Source of the DNA: JAICLL01 sp035252155 | GTDB lineage: Bacteria > Planctomycetota > Planctomycetia > Pirellulales > JAICIG01 | DNA: 12,346 nucleotides | Assembly: GCA_035252155.1 (NCBI GenBank) | Contig: DATFDL010000115.1 | Span: 1-12,346, forward strand | Direction: 5' to 3' | Shown: positions 1-6,123 of the stretch, piece after piece | Position numbering within the stretch: position 1 is the first letter of the stretch | How the letters are laid out: each line of letters opens with the position of its first letter | Translations under genes and position numbers: made by a program | The notes under the pieces: generated by a model | The model's input: only the letters and a program-made list of their open reading frames with translations | The model's database searches: none | What the model was told of the DNA's origin: nothing

Positions 1-1281
1 CATCGCCGCTGGCAAACACTCCCAACCGTCGACGACCCGTTTGCCAATCAGCCCGAGCTGTTTTTGCCGGCGGTGATCGAGCAGGTTCTCGCCCGCAACC
101 GCACCGTCGAGGCGATGGCCGCGGCCTGGCGCGCGGCCCGCGAGCGATACCCGCAGGCCGTCGCGCTGGACGATCCGGTGTTCGCCTCGATGCTCGCGCC
201 GGCGTCGCTCAACTCGGGCATCGCCAGTCGACCGGGCAACTCAGCCGGCTATCTGGTCGGCGGCGCGCAAAAACTGCCCTGGTTCGGCAAACGGCAATGG
301 CGCGGCGAGGTTGCCCGTCGCGAAAGCGGCGCGGCCTTTATGGATCTGCAAGATACCCGGTTGCAAATCATCGAAGCCGCCGGGCTGGCCTATTTCGATT
401 ATTTTCTGGCGCGGCAGCGGCTGGCGTTAAACGCGGAAAATACCGCCAAACTGAGGCAGTTCCGTGAGATCGCCCGGCGGCAATACGAAGCGACTCTCGC
501 GCCGCAGCAAGACATGCTGCAGGCCGACGTGGAGCTGGCCGAACTGGCCCGCCAGCAGATCGAATTGGAGCGGTTGGAGCGGATTGCCATCGCGCGCATC
601 AACACCTTGTTGCACCGCGTCCCCGACGCTTATTTGCCTGCGCCGCCCGACCGACTCGAGTCGCCCGTGTTGGCGCTTTCGCCATCGCAATTGCGGGCGA
701 TCGCCGTCGCGCAGCGGCCCGACCTGGCCGCCCTGGCCGCCGGACTGCGGGCGGAACAAGCCCGACTGCAATTGGCGTACAAAGAGTTTTACCCCGACTT
801 CGAGCTCTTCGGCCGCTACGACAATTTCTGGAGCCAGCCGTCGCTGCGCGGTCAAGTCGGCCTCAATATGAATGTGCCGCTCTACCGCGACAAGCGGCAG
901 GCGGCGGTGCGGGAGGTTCAATGGCGCATCAGCCGGCGGCGAGCCGAATACGAACAGCGGGTCGACGACGTCAACCAGCAGGTGCAGATCGCCTTTGAGC
1001 GGTTTGACGAGAGCCAGCAAACGCTGGGACTGTATATCGAGCAGATCTTGCCAGCCGCCCGATTGAACGTGCAGTCGGCGCTGGCGGTCTACGAGTCGGG
1101 CGGCGACTTTTTGCGATTGATCGCGGCGCAACGGCAGTTGATTGTGCTGCAGGAGCGCTTTCAAGAGGCGGTCGCCGACTATCATCGCCGCCGGATTGAG
1201 CTGGAGCGCGTGGTGGGGGGACCGTTGAGTATGGCGCCGCCAGCCGAGCAAATTGCGCCGGGGCCGTCTACAAGGCAGTAG
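1..1281 (+). CDS. TolC-family outer-membrane efflux protein, 5' truncated by the window edge
   Basis: The frame is open from base 1 to the TAG at 1279-1281, so the start codon and signal peptide lie upstream; the internal TTG at 64 is not a credible start. The protein has the layout of an outer membrane efflux (OEP) family member: an early helix of the type LxxVIEQVLARNRTVEAM, then long amphipathic helices rich in Ala, Gln, Arg and Glu repeated in two halves, and a beta segment around 780-900 (YPDFELFGRYDNFW, then GLNMNVPLY). The segment QKLPWFGKR at 268-294 is typical of CusC/CzcC-like channels of metal or RND efflux systems. Such proteins form trimeric outer-membrane channels that join a periplasmic adaptor and an inner-membrane pump. 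Partner genes would be expected upstream, outside the window. The next gene is convergent, so this is probably the last gene of its operon. Family assignment is firm; the substrate is unknown. Confidence 0.9.
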   Translation, partial: HRRWQTLPTVDDPFANQPELFLPAVIEQVLARNRTVEAMAAAWRAARERYPQAVALDDPVFASMLAPASLNSGIASRPGNSAGYLVGGAQKLPWFGKRQWRGEVARRESGAAFMDLQDTRLQIIEAAGLAYFDYFLARQRLALNAENTAKLRQFREIARRQYEATLAPQQDMLQADVELAELARQQIELERLERIAIARINTLLHRVPDAYLPAPPDRLESPVLALSPSQLRAIAVAQRPDLAALAAGLRAEQARLQLAYKEFYPDFELFGRYDNFWSQPSLRGQVGLNMNVPLYRDKRQAAVREVQWRISRRRAEYEQRVDDVNQQVQIAFERFDESQQTLGLYIEQILPAARLNVQSALAVYESGGDFLRLIAAQRQLIVLQERFQEAVADYHRRRIELERVVGGPLSMAPPAEQIAPGPSTRQ

Positions 1282-1308
1282 GGTCCACGTCTCGCCGCGC
1301 GGGGCGCC

Positions 1309-2478
1309 TTAAATCCCAGCCCCGGCAGCGAACTGCAGATCGACGTCCAACGGACGGCTCGCGTTCTCTTCGGCAAAGGCGTTCATGTCGTACAGCAGCG
1401 CCTCCCAGTCGCGTGTCGGCGGAGCATGGCGCGCGGTCGCCGCCACCCGTACACGCGTCGGACGGCTGAATGCGATGACATAGCCGCCGTGCAGCGGGTC
1501 GTGCTCAGCGGGTTGCACCTGGCCCGATTCGCTGATCGCCCGTGCATAAAGCGAATAGTCGCCAGGAGTGTCGAACTGCCAGGTCGCTTCGAACAAGGTC
1601 CATGAATATGGGGCACGCGGCCCAATCAACTCGGCGGGCGTCCAGTTTCGGGCATTGACATTGATTTCGACGCGCGCCACGGCTTCTTCGCCAGCCCAGG
1701 CCAACCCGACAACGCGGTTTCGTCCCAGCCCCAACACTTCGCCTTGGCGCGGACGCAGAATCTCTGATTTCACGGCCATCGGCCCGACCACGGCCGTTCC
1801 CACTCCCGTACCCGACTGCCGGCGGATGGTGTACTTGGTGGTTTGAAAGTAGCCCGCAAACGGCTCGTCGATGACCGCGATTCGCACCAGCCATTTCACC
1901 GAAGCCACACCATACCAGCCGGGCACAAACAACCGCAGCGGAAAGCCATGGTCGGCCTCTAACGGCTCGCCGTTCATGCGCATCGCCAGCAGCGTGTCGG
2001 GATGGAGCGCTTTGTCCAGAGGCAGGGCGCGCTCGAAGTGCATCGGCTCAGGATGATCGGACTCGCTGCCTGCATCGGCGCCTTGGAAAACGATCTGCAC
2101 GGCCTCCGGCTGCACTCCGGCTTCGTCCAGAATCGTTCGCAATGGAACGCCGGTCCATTCGGCATGGCCGATGGCGCCGGCGGCCCATTGCACCCCGGCC
2201 GCGCGCGGTTGAAGAAAAGATCGGCCGTTGCCCGCACACTCGACCGTGGCAAACACCGTGCGCTGCGGCAATTCGTTCAGTTCGTCCCAGGTCCATTGCC
2301 GCGGGCGGCGAATCGCGCCTTCGACCGAGAGCCGCCAGGTATCGAGGTCGATCGTGGGCCGGGCGAAGTGGTTGCGCACAAAAAACAGCCGATTGGGCGT
2401 GACCCAACCGGACTGCGACTCCAACGGGGTTTCGCTGTTCTCCGGCTCGGCTGTCACCACCCTGCGCTGGTTGCTCAT
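1309..2478 (-). CDS. Sulfite oxidase-family molybdopterin-dependent oxidoreductase, no export signal visible
   Basis: The 389-residue protein has the two domains of the sulfite oxidase family. The Moco-binding domain (about residues 25-215) contains FVRNH (33-37), the segment TVECAGNGRSF whose Cys81 is the expected molybdenum ligand, and HGFPLRLFVPGWYGVASVKW (177-196), the usual cofactor and substrate pocket. The Mo-co dimerisation domain follows (about 235-345, immunoglobulin-like). Known members oxidise sulfite to sulfate or act on related oxo-substrates. No heme domain is present. The N-terminus (MSNQRRVVTAEPENSETP) has neither a Tat twin-arginine signal nor a hydrophobic segment, so a cytoplasmic location is inferred unless the start is wrong. 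The ATG at 2476-2478 is the first sensible start and has no strong ribosome site. No cytochrome or molybdenum-cofactor gene is adjacent, so the electron acceptor cannot be inferred. The 127-bp divergent region to the next gene is the likely promoter. Confidence 0.9.
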   Translation of the reverse strand: MSNQRRVVTAEPENSETPLESQSGWVTPNRLFFVRNHFARPTIDLDTWRLSVEGAIRRPRQWTWDELNELPQRTVFATVECAGNGRSFLQPRAAGVQWAAGAIGHAEWTGVPLRTILDEAGVQPEAVQIVFQGADAGSESDHPEPMHFERALPLDKALHPDTLLAMRMNGEPLEADHGFPLRLFVPGWYGVASVKWLVRIAVIDEPFAGYFQTTKYTIRRQSGTGVGTAVVGPMAVKSEILRPRQGEVLGLGRNRVVGLAWAGEEAVARVEINVNARNWTPAELIGPRAPYSWTLFEATWQFDTPGDYSLYARAISESGQVQPAEHDPLHGGYVIAFSRPTRVRVAATARHAPPTRDWEALLYDMNAFAEENASRPLDVDLQFAAGAGI

Positions 2479-2532
2479 GGCCGCTCAAAAATCGGGAAGT
2501 TACCTGAAGCAACGCTCGACACCGCAGTCGTA

Positions 2533-2560
2533 ATGATCCCGCGCCACGTCGAGCCGTCAA
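2533..2560 (-). promoter_or_regulatory. Candidate promoter for the sulfite oxidase-family gene
   Basis: Read leftward, TTGACG (2555-2560) and GATCAT (2533-2538) are separated by 16 bp, matching a sigma-70 -35 box at 5 of 6 and a -10 box at 4 of 6. It lies 55 bp upstream of the ATG in the divergent intergenic region. The -10 match is modest and the spacer is short, so this is only a candidate. Confidence 0.3.
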
Positions 2561-2605
2561 GTCTGTCATGGCGTCGGCGGTTCCGCGCGAATAGAATGGA
2601 CTTCT

Positions 2606-3025
2606 ATGACCGAAGCCGCCGACTACGATCCGCATTTTCTCGAGGGTGTCGAGCATTTTAACAAGTGCGACTTCTTCGAGAGCCACGAAGCCTGGGAGGA
2701 AATGTGGACCGACCATTTCGGTCCCTCGCGCAAGTTTCTGCAGGGGATGATCCAGGCCGCCGTGGCCTTGCACCACTTTGGCAACGGCAATATCCGCGGC
2801 GCTAAAAAGCTCTACTACGGCAGCCGTGGTTATCTGGAGCCTTACCGCCCCAAGCACATGGGCATCGATCTCGACCGGTTCCTGGCGCAGATGCAAGCCT
2901 GCTTTGGCGAAGTGCTGGCCAGCCAAGAAGAATTCCCGCAGATCGAGATCGTGCCCGACTTGATTCCCGAAATCCATCTCGATCCACCGGCCACCGCATC
3001 GCCCGCCGCCGAAGCGCAATCATGA
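2606..3025 (+). CDS. DUF309 family protein
   Basis: The 139-residue protein matches the DUF309 pattern: FNKCDFFESHEAWEEMW (18-34), where ExHE and W fall at the usual places, then FLQGMIQAAVALHHFGNGN (44-62) followed by GAKKLYYGSRGYL. Family members are small, all-helical and probably soluble; their biochemical role is unknown to me. The conserved His and Glu residues could bind metal, but that is inference. The start is the ATG at 2606. Only a weak GGA (2598-2600) precedes it, and TAGAAT (2592-2597) sits so close that the message may have a very short leader or none. The stop overlaps the next start codon (ATGA, 3022-3025), so the pair is very probably translated together. The tail after residue 115 is Pro/Ala-rich and probably disordered. 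Confidence 0.88.
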   Translation: MTEAADYDPHFLEGVEHFNKCDFFESHEAWEEMWTDHFGPSRKFLQGMIQAAVALHHFGNGNIRGAKKLYYGSRGYLEPYRPKHMGIDLDRFLAQMQACFGEVLASQEEFPQIEIVPDLIPEIHLDPPATASPAAEAQS

Positions 3026-3720
3026 GCGGCCACGTCGATGATTTTGTGTTTCAGCCCGACGAGTTCTCCGGGCGGGCGCGGCTCTTTCCGCTGCCGAACC
3101 TCGTGATGTTTCCCCACGTCTTGCAGCCGCTGCACGTCTTCGAGCCGCGCTATCGCGAGCTGCTCGAAGACGCCCTGGCTGGCGACCGGCTGATCGCCAT
3201 GGCGGTGCTCAAACCCGGTTGGGAAGCCGACTACGAGGGACGGCCACCGATCTACCCGGTGGTTTGCCTGGGCCGCATAGCTAGCCACCAGCAGTTGGAA
3301 GACGGCCGATCGAACCTGTTGCTGGTGGGCTTGCGGCGGGCGGGGGTGGTGCGCGAGCTGCCGGCGGCCCGCTCCTTTCGCGAGGCCGAGGTGCTGGTGC
3401 TCGACGATCTCTATCCCGCGCAAACCGCCGGGCGGCGTCCCGATTTGCAGCGGCGGCTGATCGAGCGGTTCCGCCATCTCATGCCCAACGTGCAAGAGCT
3501 GCATCAGCAGCTCGACGAGGTCTTGGCCAACGAAGTGCCGCTGGGCATGCTCACCGACATTTTGGCGTTCACGCTCAAGCTCGACCTGGAGACCAAGGAG
3601 CAACTGCTCCGCGAGACAAACGTCGACCGCCGCGCCGCGCGGCTGCTCAAAGTGATGCAGTCGGAGGCCGACTCGGACCGAACCGATGCTAAGTTTCCAC
3701 CCGACTTTAGTCCCAACTGA
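3022..3720 (+). CDS. Lon substrate-binding (LON N-terminal) domain protein without protease domains
   Basis: The 232-residue protein begins with the hallmark of the Lon N-terminal domain, LFPLPNLVMFPHVLQPLHVF (21-40) followed directly by EPRYRELLEDAL. A beta-rich part comes next, then a helical stretch (about 140-214) like the helical subdomain of Lon. There is no AAA+ or Ser-Lys protease domain, and the length fits stand-alone members of the COG2802 type. These proteins are thought to bind unfolded or specific protein partners, but their role in bacteria is not settled. The ATG overlaps the stop of the DUF309 gene by ATGA, so translation is coupled and the two may act together. The C-terminal 15 residues are low-complexity. 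A strong hairpin follows the stop within 4 bp. Confidence 0.9.
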   Translation: MSGHVDDFVFQPDEFSGRARLFPLPNLVMFPHVLQPLHVFEPRYRELLEDALAGDRLIAMAVLKPGWEADYEGRPPIYPVVCLGRIASHQQLEDGRSNLLLVGLRRAGVVRELPAARSFREAEVLVLDDLYPAQTAGRRPDLQRRLIERFRHLMPNVQELHQQLDEVLANEVPLGMLTDILAFTLKLDLETKEQLLRETNVDRRAARLLKVMQSEADSDRTDAKFPPDFSPN

Positions 3721-3723
3721 TTG

Positions 3724-3755
3724 AACGCGGCGCCGCTCGCCGGCGGCGCCGCGTT
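3724..3755. terminator. GC-rich hairpin between convergent genes, probable terminator
   Basis: A perfect 13-bp inverted repeat (arms 3724-3736 and 3743-3755, AACGCGGCGCCGC and its complement) encloses a 6-nt loop. On the plus strand it is followed by the U-rich TTCTTCC. It starts 4 bp after the stop of the Lon-domain gene and lies 31 bp beyond the stop of the leftward DUF1559 gene. It may serve both directions, though the T-tract is poor on the minus side. Confidence 0.75.
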
Positions 3756-3785
3756 CTTCCGGACCGCTGATCGCTCGCGGCCGGT

Positions 3786-4829
3786 TCACTGCGGCGACTG
3801 CACGATGTCATGCTGATCGCGCGTCACAAGTCGCGCAAAGTCGCGCATCGTGATCGCTTCATGGATGAAGTGAACCGCGCCGTCGCCGAAGACGAAATTC
3901 GCGCCACCGGGGTGAAACGCGTACGCCTCGCCCGTCCCCTGAGTGACGTAGTATGCATACGGCTCAGGCGCGTTCAGCGTGTCCTCGCCGTTGGTGCAAT
4001 TCAGAGGGCACGGGCCGGGCAGCGTCGTGCCGTCATACGACGAGCCGTCGACGCTGAAATCGCTGGCTGGCCGCATCCAGCCGCCGCCGTTGACGTGGTC
4101 CGTCGGCAGCTCACCGTAACGCTTGCCGAGACGATAGACGTAGGGGCGTCCGGCCGACTCTGCCAGCAGAATGGTGCTCGACAGGCCGTCGGTCACGTCG
4201 TCAATTCGAGCTTTCGAGTTTTGAGCCAACATGCCGGGCGCTCCAAACCACGTCGAGCCGGAAGCTGGCGAAGGATAATCGTCGACCAGGCCCAGCGTCA
4301 CCAGCCGCTGGTCGACCGAAATCGTCGGCGAATAATCGGTGGTGGCGGCGAAGCCCAGCCAGGCCGGAGCGTTTTGCGGTTCACTATCGAGCCGCCGCGC
4401 CGGCGGCATGACCGACGGGCACCAGAAGACCGGCAGCACAGTCCCGCACAAGGTTTGATTGGGCACGATCTGACTGCTGCCGAGCGTGGTGCTGCTCCAG
4501 GTCTGTGTTTGATCGTACTGTGTCCAAAGTGGCTGCTGCTCCAGGTAGGGCAGCACGTTGATGGCCCAGCCAATCCGCGGCGCGGTGGTCACGCCCAAGG
4601 GCCGATCGCTCACTGGGAGAAAGCCATACACGTCGTGGAAAGCTTGGACCGAAATTCCGAGTTGCTTGAGATTGTTGACGCACTGAGTCCGCCGCGCCGA
4701 TTCGCGCGCCATTTGCACAGCCGGCAGTAACAGCGCTATCAATACCCCGATGATCGCGACGACCACCAGCAATTCAACCAAAGTAAATGCCGTTCGACGG
4801 CGCTTGCCGCAGTGTTTGAAATAAGTCAT
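3786..4829 (-). CDS. DUF1559 domain protein with type IV prepilin-like N-terminus
   Basis: The 347-residue protein opens with a short basic leader and then FTLVELLVVVAIIGVLIALL (15-34), the class III signal of type IV pilin-like proteins: cleavage is expected between Ala14 and Phe15, with Glu19 at mature position +5. PAVQMARESARRTQCVNNLKQLG follows, characteristic of the planctomycete DUF1559 family. The C-terminus has the family signature HPGGANFVFGDGAVHFI. DUF1559 proteins occur in large paralogous sets in planctomycetes; they are presumed to be pseudopilin-like surface or periplasmic proteins of unknown function. The ATG at 4827-4829 is supported by AGGGAG (4838-4843) at 8-nt spacing. A lipoprotein gene ends 57 bp upstream on the same strand, suggesting one transcript. 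The gene is intact and the family call is secure. Confidence 0.95.
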   Translation of the reverse strand: MTYFKHCGKRRRTAFTLVELLVVVAIIGVLIALLLPAVQMARESARRTQCVNNLKQLGISVQAFHDVYGFLPVSDRPLGVTTAPRIGWAINVLPYLEQQPLWTQYDQTQTWSSTTLGSSQIVPNQTLCGTVLPVFWCPSVMPPARRLDSEPQNAPAWLGFAATTDYSPTISVDQRLVTLGLVDDYPSPASGSTWFGAPGMLAQNSKARIDDVTDGLSSTILLAESAGRPYVYRLGKRYGELPTDHVNGGGWMRPASDFSVDGSSYDGTTLPGPCPLNCTNGEDTLNAPEPYAYYVTQGTGEAYAFHPGGANFVFGDGAVHFIHEAITMRDFARLVTRDQHDIVQSPQ

Positions 4830-4886
4830 CTGAAGTTCTCCCTAAGAAAAGGTGTTTGTCAAAAATCGAAGCACATTCGCTGACCG

Positions 4887-5396
4887 CTAGCGTTGCAAAA
4901 CAATCGGCGCGAGCTCATTCGATCCTTGTGCGATGTGCACTCGAAGGCCTGATGTGGAGGGCTTGGCATACCGCTCGGGCAAAGCGTTCGGCCAAGGGCC
5001 TTCGTCGCCAGCGTGCCGAGGGATGCGCCATTCGACGGTGGCGATGTAGTCGCCCGCCGGCGCTCCATCGCGTCCCTGATAGGTGCTCAGCGCAAAGCTG
5101 CCGTCGGACTCGAGATGAGCAAAGGGATGCTCCACCTGACCCGTTGGATCGGTCGGATGGAGCACCAGCAGCGCGCCTTTCGCCACTTGACCATCGACCA
5201 AGAGCTTGCCGCGTGCCGGAAACACTTCCTTGCGGCCCTCGATCTTTTTGGCCGAGCAACCGCAGAGGGCCACAGCCACGGCAAACAAAGCGTAACGTGC
5301 GCCCGCGAGAGAATTGGTGGGACGATCAACAGCCAAAGACGGCTGTCGCCGGCCCGCGAGCAACACAAAGTGCGACCAACGCGAAAAGCGAGGCAT
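4887..5396 (-). CDS. Transthyretin-like (carboxypeptidase-regulatory-like) lipoprotein
   Basis: The 169-residue protein has a hydrophobic segment RYALFAVAVALCGC (34-47) ending in a lipobox-like L-C-G-C; Cys47 is the likely lipidated residue, giving a mature protein of about 123 residues. The mature part has the layout common to small planctomycete lipoproteins found next to DUF1559 genes: RGKLLVDGQVAKGALLVLHP, an acidic turn before GSFALSTYQGRDGAPAGDY, and a tail with RYAKPSTSGLRV. This resembles a single seven-strand beta-sandwich of the transthyretin or CarboxypepD_reg kind. The start ATG (5394-5396) is set by AAGGAG (5405-5410) at 8-nt spacing. It leaves an unusually long 33-residue stretch before the hydrophobic core, containing an extra short apolar patch (HFVLLAG). 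It lies 57 bp upstream of the DUF1559 gene. Function unknown; probably attached to a membrane facing the periplasm. Confidence 0.85.
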   Translation of the reverse strand: MPRFSRWSHFVLLAGRRQPSLAVDRPTNSLAGARYALFAVAVALCGCSAKKIEGRKEVFPARGKLLVDGQVAKGALLVLHPTDPTGQVEHPFAHLESDGSFALSTYQGRDGAPAGDYIATVEWRIPRHAGDEGPWPNALPERYAKPSTSGLRVHIAQGSNELAPIVLQR

Positions 5397-5469
5397 ATCG
5401 CAGACTCCTTCAAGTCAGCGTTGCCTCTGGTCGTTCCAGTCAGCCACGCACGATCATGGTAAGGCGCCT

Positions 5470-5508
5470 CCCTCGACGAGGGTCGGCGGCCGCCGCGCGA
5501 GCGCGGCG
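5470..5508. other. Two GC-rich inverted repeats between the YezD-family and lipoprotein genes
   Basis: CGCCGCGC and its complement (5491-5508, 2 bp apart) and CCCTCG/CGAGGG (5470-5482, 1 bp apart) lie in the 125-bp gap. In the leftward transcript the first would fold 13 bp after the YezD-family stop. Neither has a following T-run, so a rho-independent terminator is not supported. A weak attenuator, or a structure affecting expression of the lipoprotein gene relative to the gene before it, is possible. Confidence 0.35.
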
Positions 5509-5521
5509 CGCAAATTGGTTA

Positions 5522-5722
5522 TCAGTTGCGGCGTCGTGCCAGTCGTTTGCGTTCGGTTCGCTCGATCTGGATCACCACGCCGTCTTGCACGACAATCGAC
5601 ACCTCGCCGTACTCCAGGGTTCGCAGTGCATCACGTATATGCAACAGCGACTGCTCGAGGTTCAATGCACGAGCGTCGGTGGTCGCTTTGACTTCGTTGG
5701 TGATTTGGGGTCGGCTTTTCAC
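5522..5722 (-). CDS. YezD family (DUF2292) small protein
   Basis: The 66-residue protein carries the DUF2292/YezD signature in its second half: a helix (LEQSLLHIRDALRTL) and then YGEVSIVVQDGVVIQIERTE (38-57), followed by a basic tail KRLARRRN. Length and pattern fit the family, which is small, cytoplasmic and of unknown function; the beta-hairpin built around QDGVVIQIE is its most conserved part. The start is the GTG at 5720-5722, supported by AAGGAA (5730-5735) with 7-nt spacing. The gene is preceded by a near-consensus promoter with a direct repeat across it, and followed by hairpins and then the lipoprotein gene on the same strand. The basic C-terminus could contact nucleic acid, but that is speculation. 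Confidence 0.85.
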   Translation of the reverse strand: MKSRPQITNEVKATTDARALNLEQSLLHIRDALRTLEYGEVSIVVQDGVVIQIERTERKRLARRRN

Positions 5723-5795
5723 GACTGCGTTCCTTTTTTCGCAATAAGGACGGTTGGAGTCCGCCGACCACCAAAGCCGTTACATCACTTAAACG

Positions 5796-5836
5796 ATCGT
5801 AGTAGTAATGATTAGTGTTATCGTCGTATTAGTGAT
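5796..5836. repeat. Imperfect 17-bp direct repeat overlapping the YezD-family promoter
   Basis: ATCGTAGTAGTAATGAT (5796-5812) and ATCGTCGTATTAGTGAT (5820-5836) match at 14 of 17 positions with a 24-bp period. The second copy fills the gap between the -35 and -10 boxes; the first covers the expected transcription start. The position suits a repressor-type operator for a tandemly binding regulator. The regulator is unknown. Confidence 0.55.
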
Positions 5837-5845
5837 CTTTGTCAA
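5817..5845 (-). promoter_or_regulatory. Sigma-70-type promoter of the YezD-family gene
   Basis: Read leftward, a perfect -35 box TTGACA (5840-5845) and a -10 box GATAAC (5817-5822, 4 of 6) are separated by exactly 17 bp. Transcription would start near 5810, giving a leader of about 88 nt. The region is AT-rich against a GC-rich background, as expected of a promoter. Confidence 0.7.
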
Positions 5846-6123
5846 GAGGTTTTTTCCGAGCAGCGCGAGTTTTAATGGAACACCAATCGCTCCAAGGTCT
5901 TAAGTCACGAAGACGGCGGCGGGGATCAACCTTGGCTTCTTGTCCAAACGCCGCAGGACACCCGCACCCCCCACCGTCCGCTTCCCGGCAATTGCTTATA
6001 AGACATTATGTCTTTAAACTGTCGAGACCCAGGTGTGCGGGCTGTTAATGCTTGCGGTTCCGCAGCGCCGGTCAGGATCGCCGTCCATTTGTCTTGTCTT
6101 GCTCCACAGAAGGACTGAAACCA
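5846..6123. other. Intergenic region between divergent genes; promoter and leader sequence only
   Basis: The non-coding stretch between the YezD-family start (5722) and the secreted-protein start (6124) totals about 400 bp. Apart from the leftward promoter and its direct repeat, I see an AT-rich patch with TATAAG (5997-6002) and a 15-bp palindrome (6000-6014), which may belong to the rightward promoter. The rest, 5846-5990 and 6020-6105, shows no convincing gene, RNA or repeat. Short open frames here lack ribosome sites and recognisable sequence. Confidence 0.5.
6000..6014. promoter_or_regulatory. 15-bp palindrome, possible operator upstream of the secreted-protein gene
   Basis: AAGACATTATGTCTT is perfectly symmetric around the T at 6007 (7-bp arms). 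It overlaps TATAAG (5997-6002), a possible -10 box, although no good -35 box stands 16-18 bp upstream. It lies 109 bp before the ATG of the rightward gene. The symmetry suits a dimeric regulator, but chance is possible in this AT-rich patch. Confidence 0.35.

Noticed and set aside
427..1251. A 274-codon minus-strand frame opposite the first TolC-family gene
   Set aside because: The plus-strand frame has clear OEP features; the minus translation is Leu/Gln/Arg-rich without motifs.
2145..2152. A GGAACGCC copy inside the sulfite oxidase-family gene, resembling the terminal repeat arm
   Set aside because: An 8-bp match inside a coding region, without the inverted partner, is expected by chance.
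2048..3789. Two long minus-strand frames (2048-3019 and 2842-3789) spanning several gene boundaries
   Set aside because: They cross the DUF309 and Lon-domain genes and the terminator hairpin, and encode low-complexity sequence. They are shadows of GC-rich codons.
4785..4790. Alanine rather than glycine at the -1 position of the prepilin-like cleavage site in the DUF1559 protein
   Set aside because: Ala is tolerated at this position and is frequent in DUF1559 proteins, so it is not an anomaly.
6042..6058. GGCTGTTAATGCTTGC upstream of the secreted-protein gene as a sigma-54 site
   Set aside because: The GG and GC elements are 12 rather than 10 bp apart, and spacing is strict for sigma-54.
6052..6123. 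An upstream in-frame ATG at 6052 for the secreted protein
   Set aside because: It would put 24 extra residues before a good signal peptide and lacks a ribosome site, whereas 6124 has GAAGGA at 9-nt spacing.
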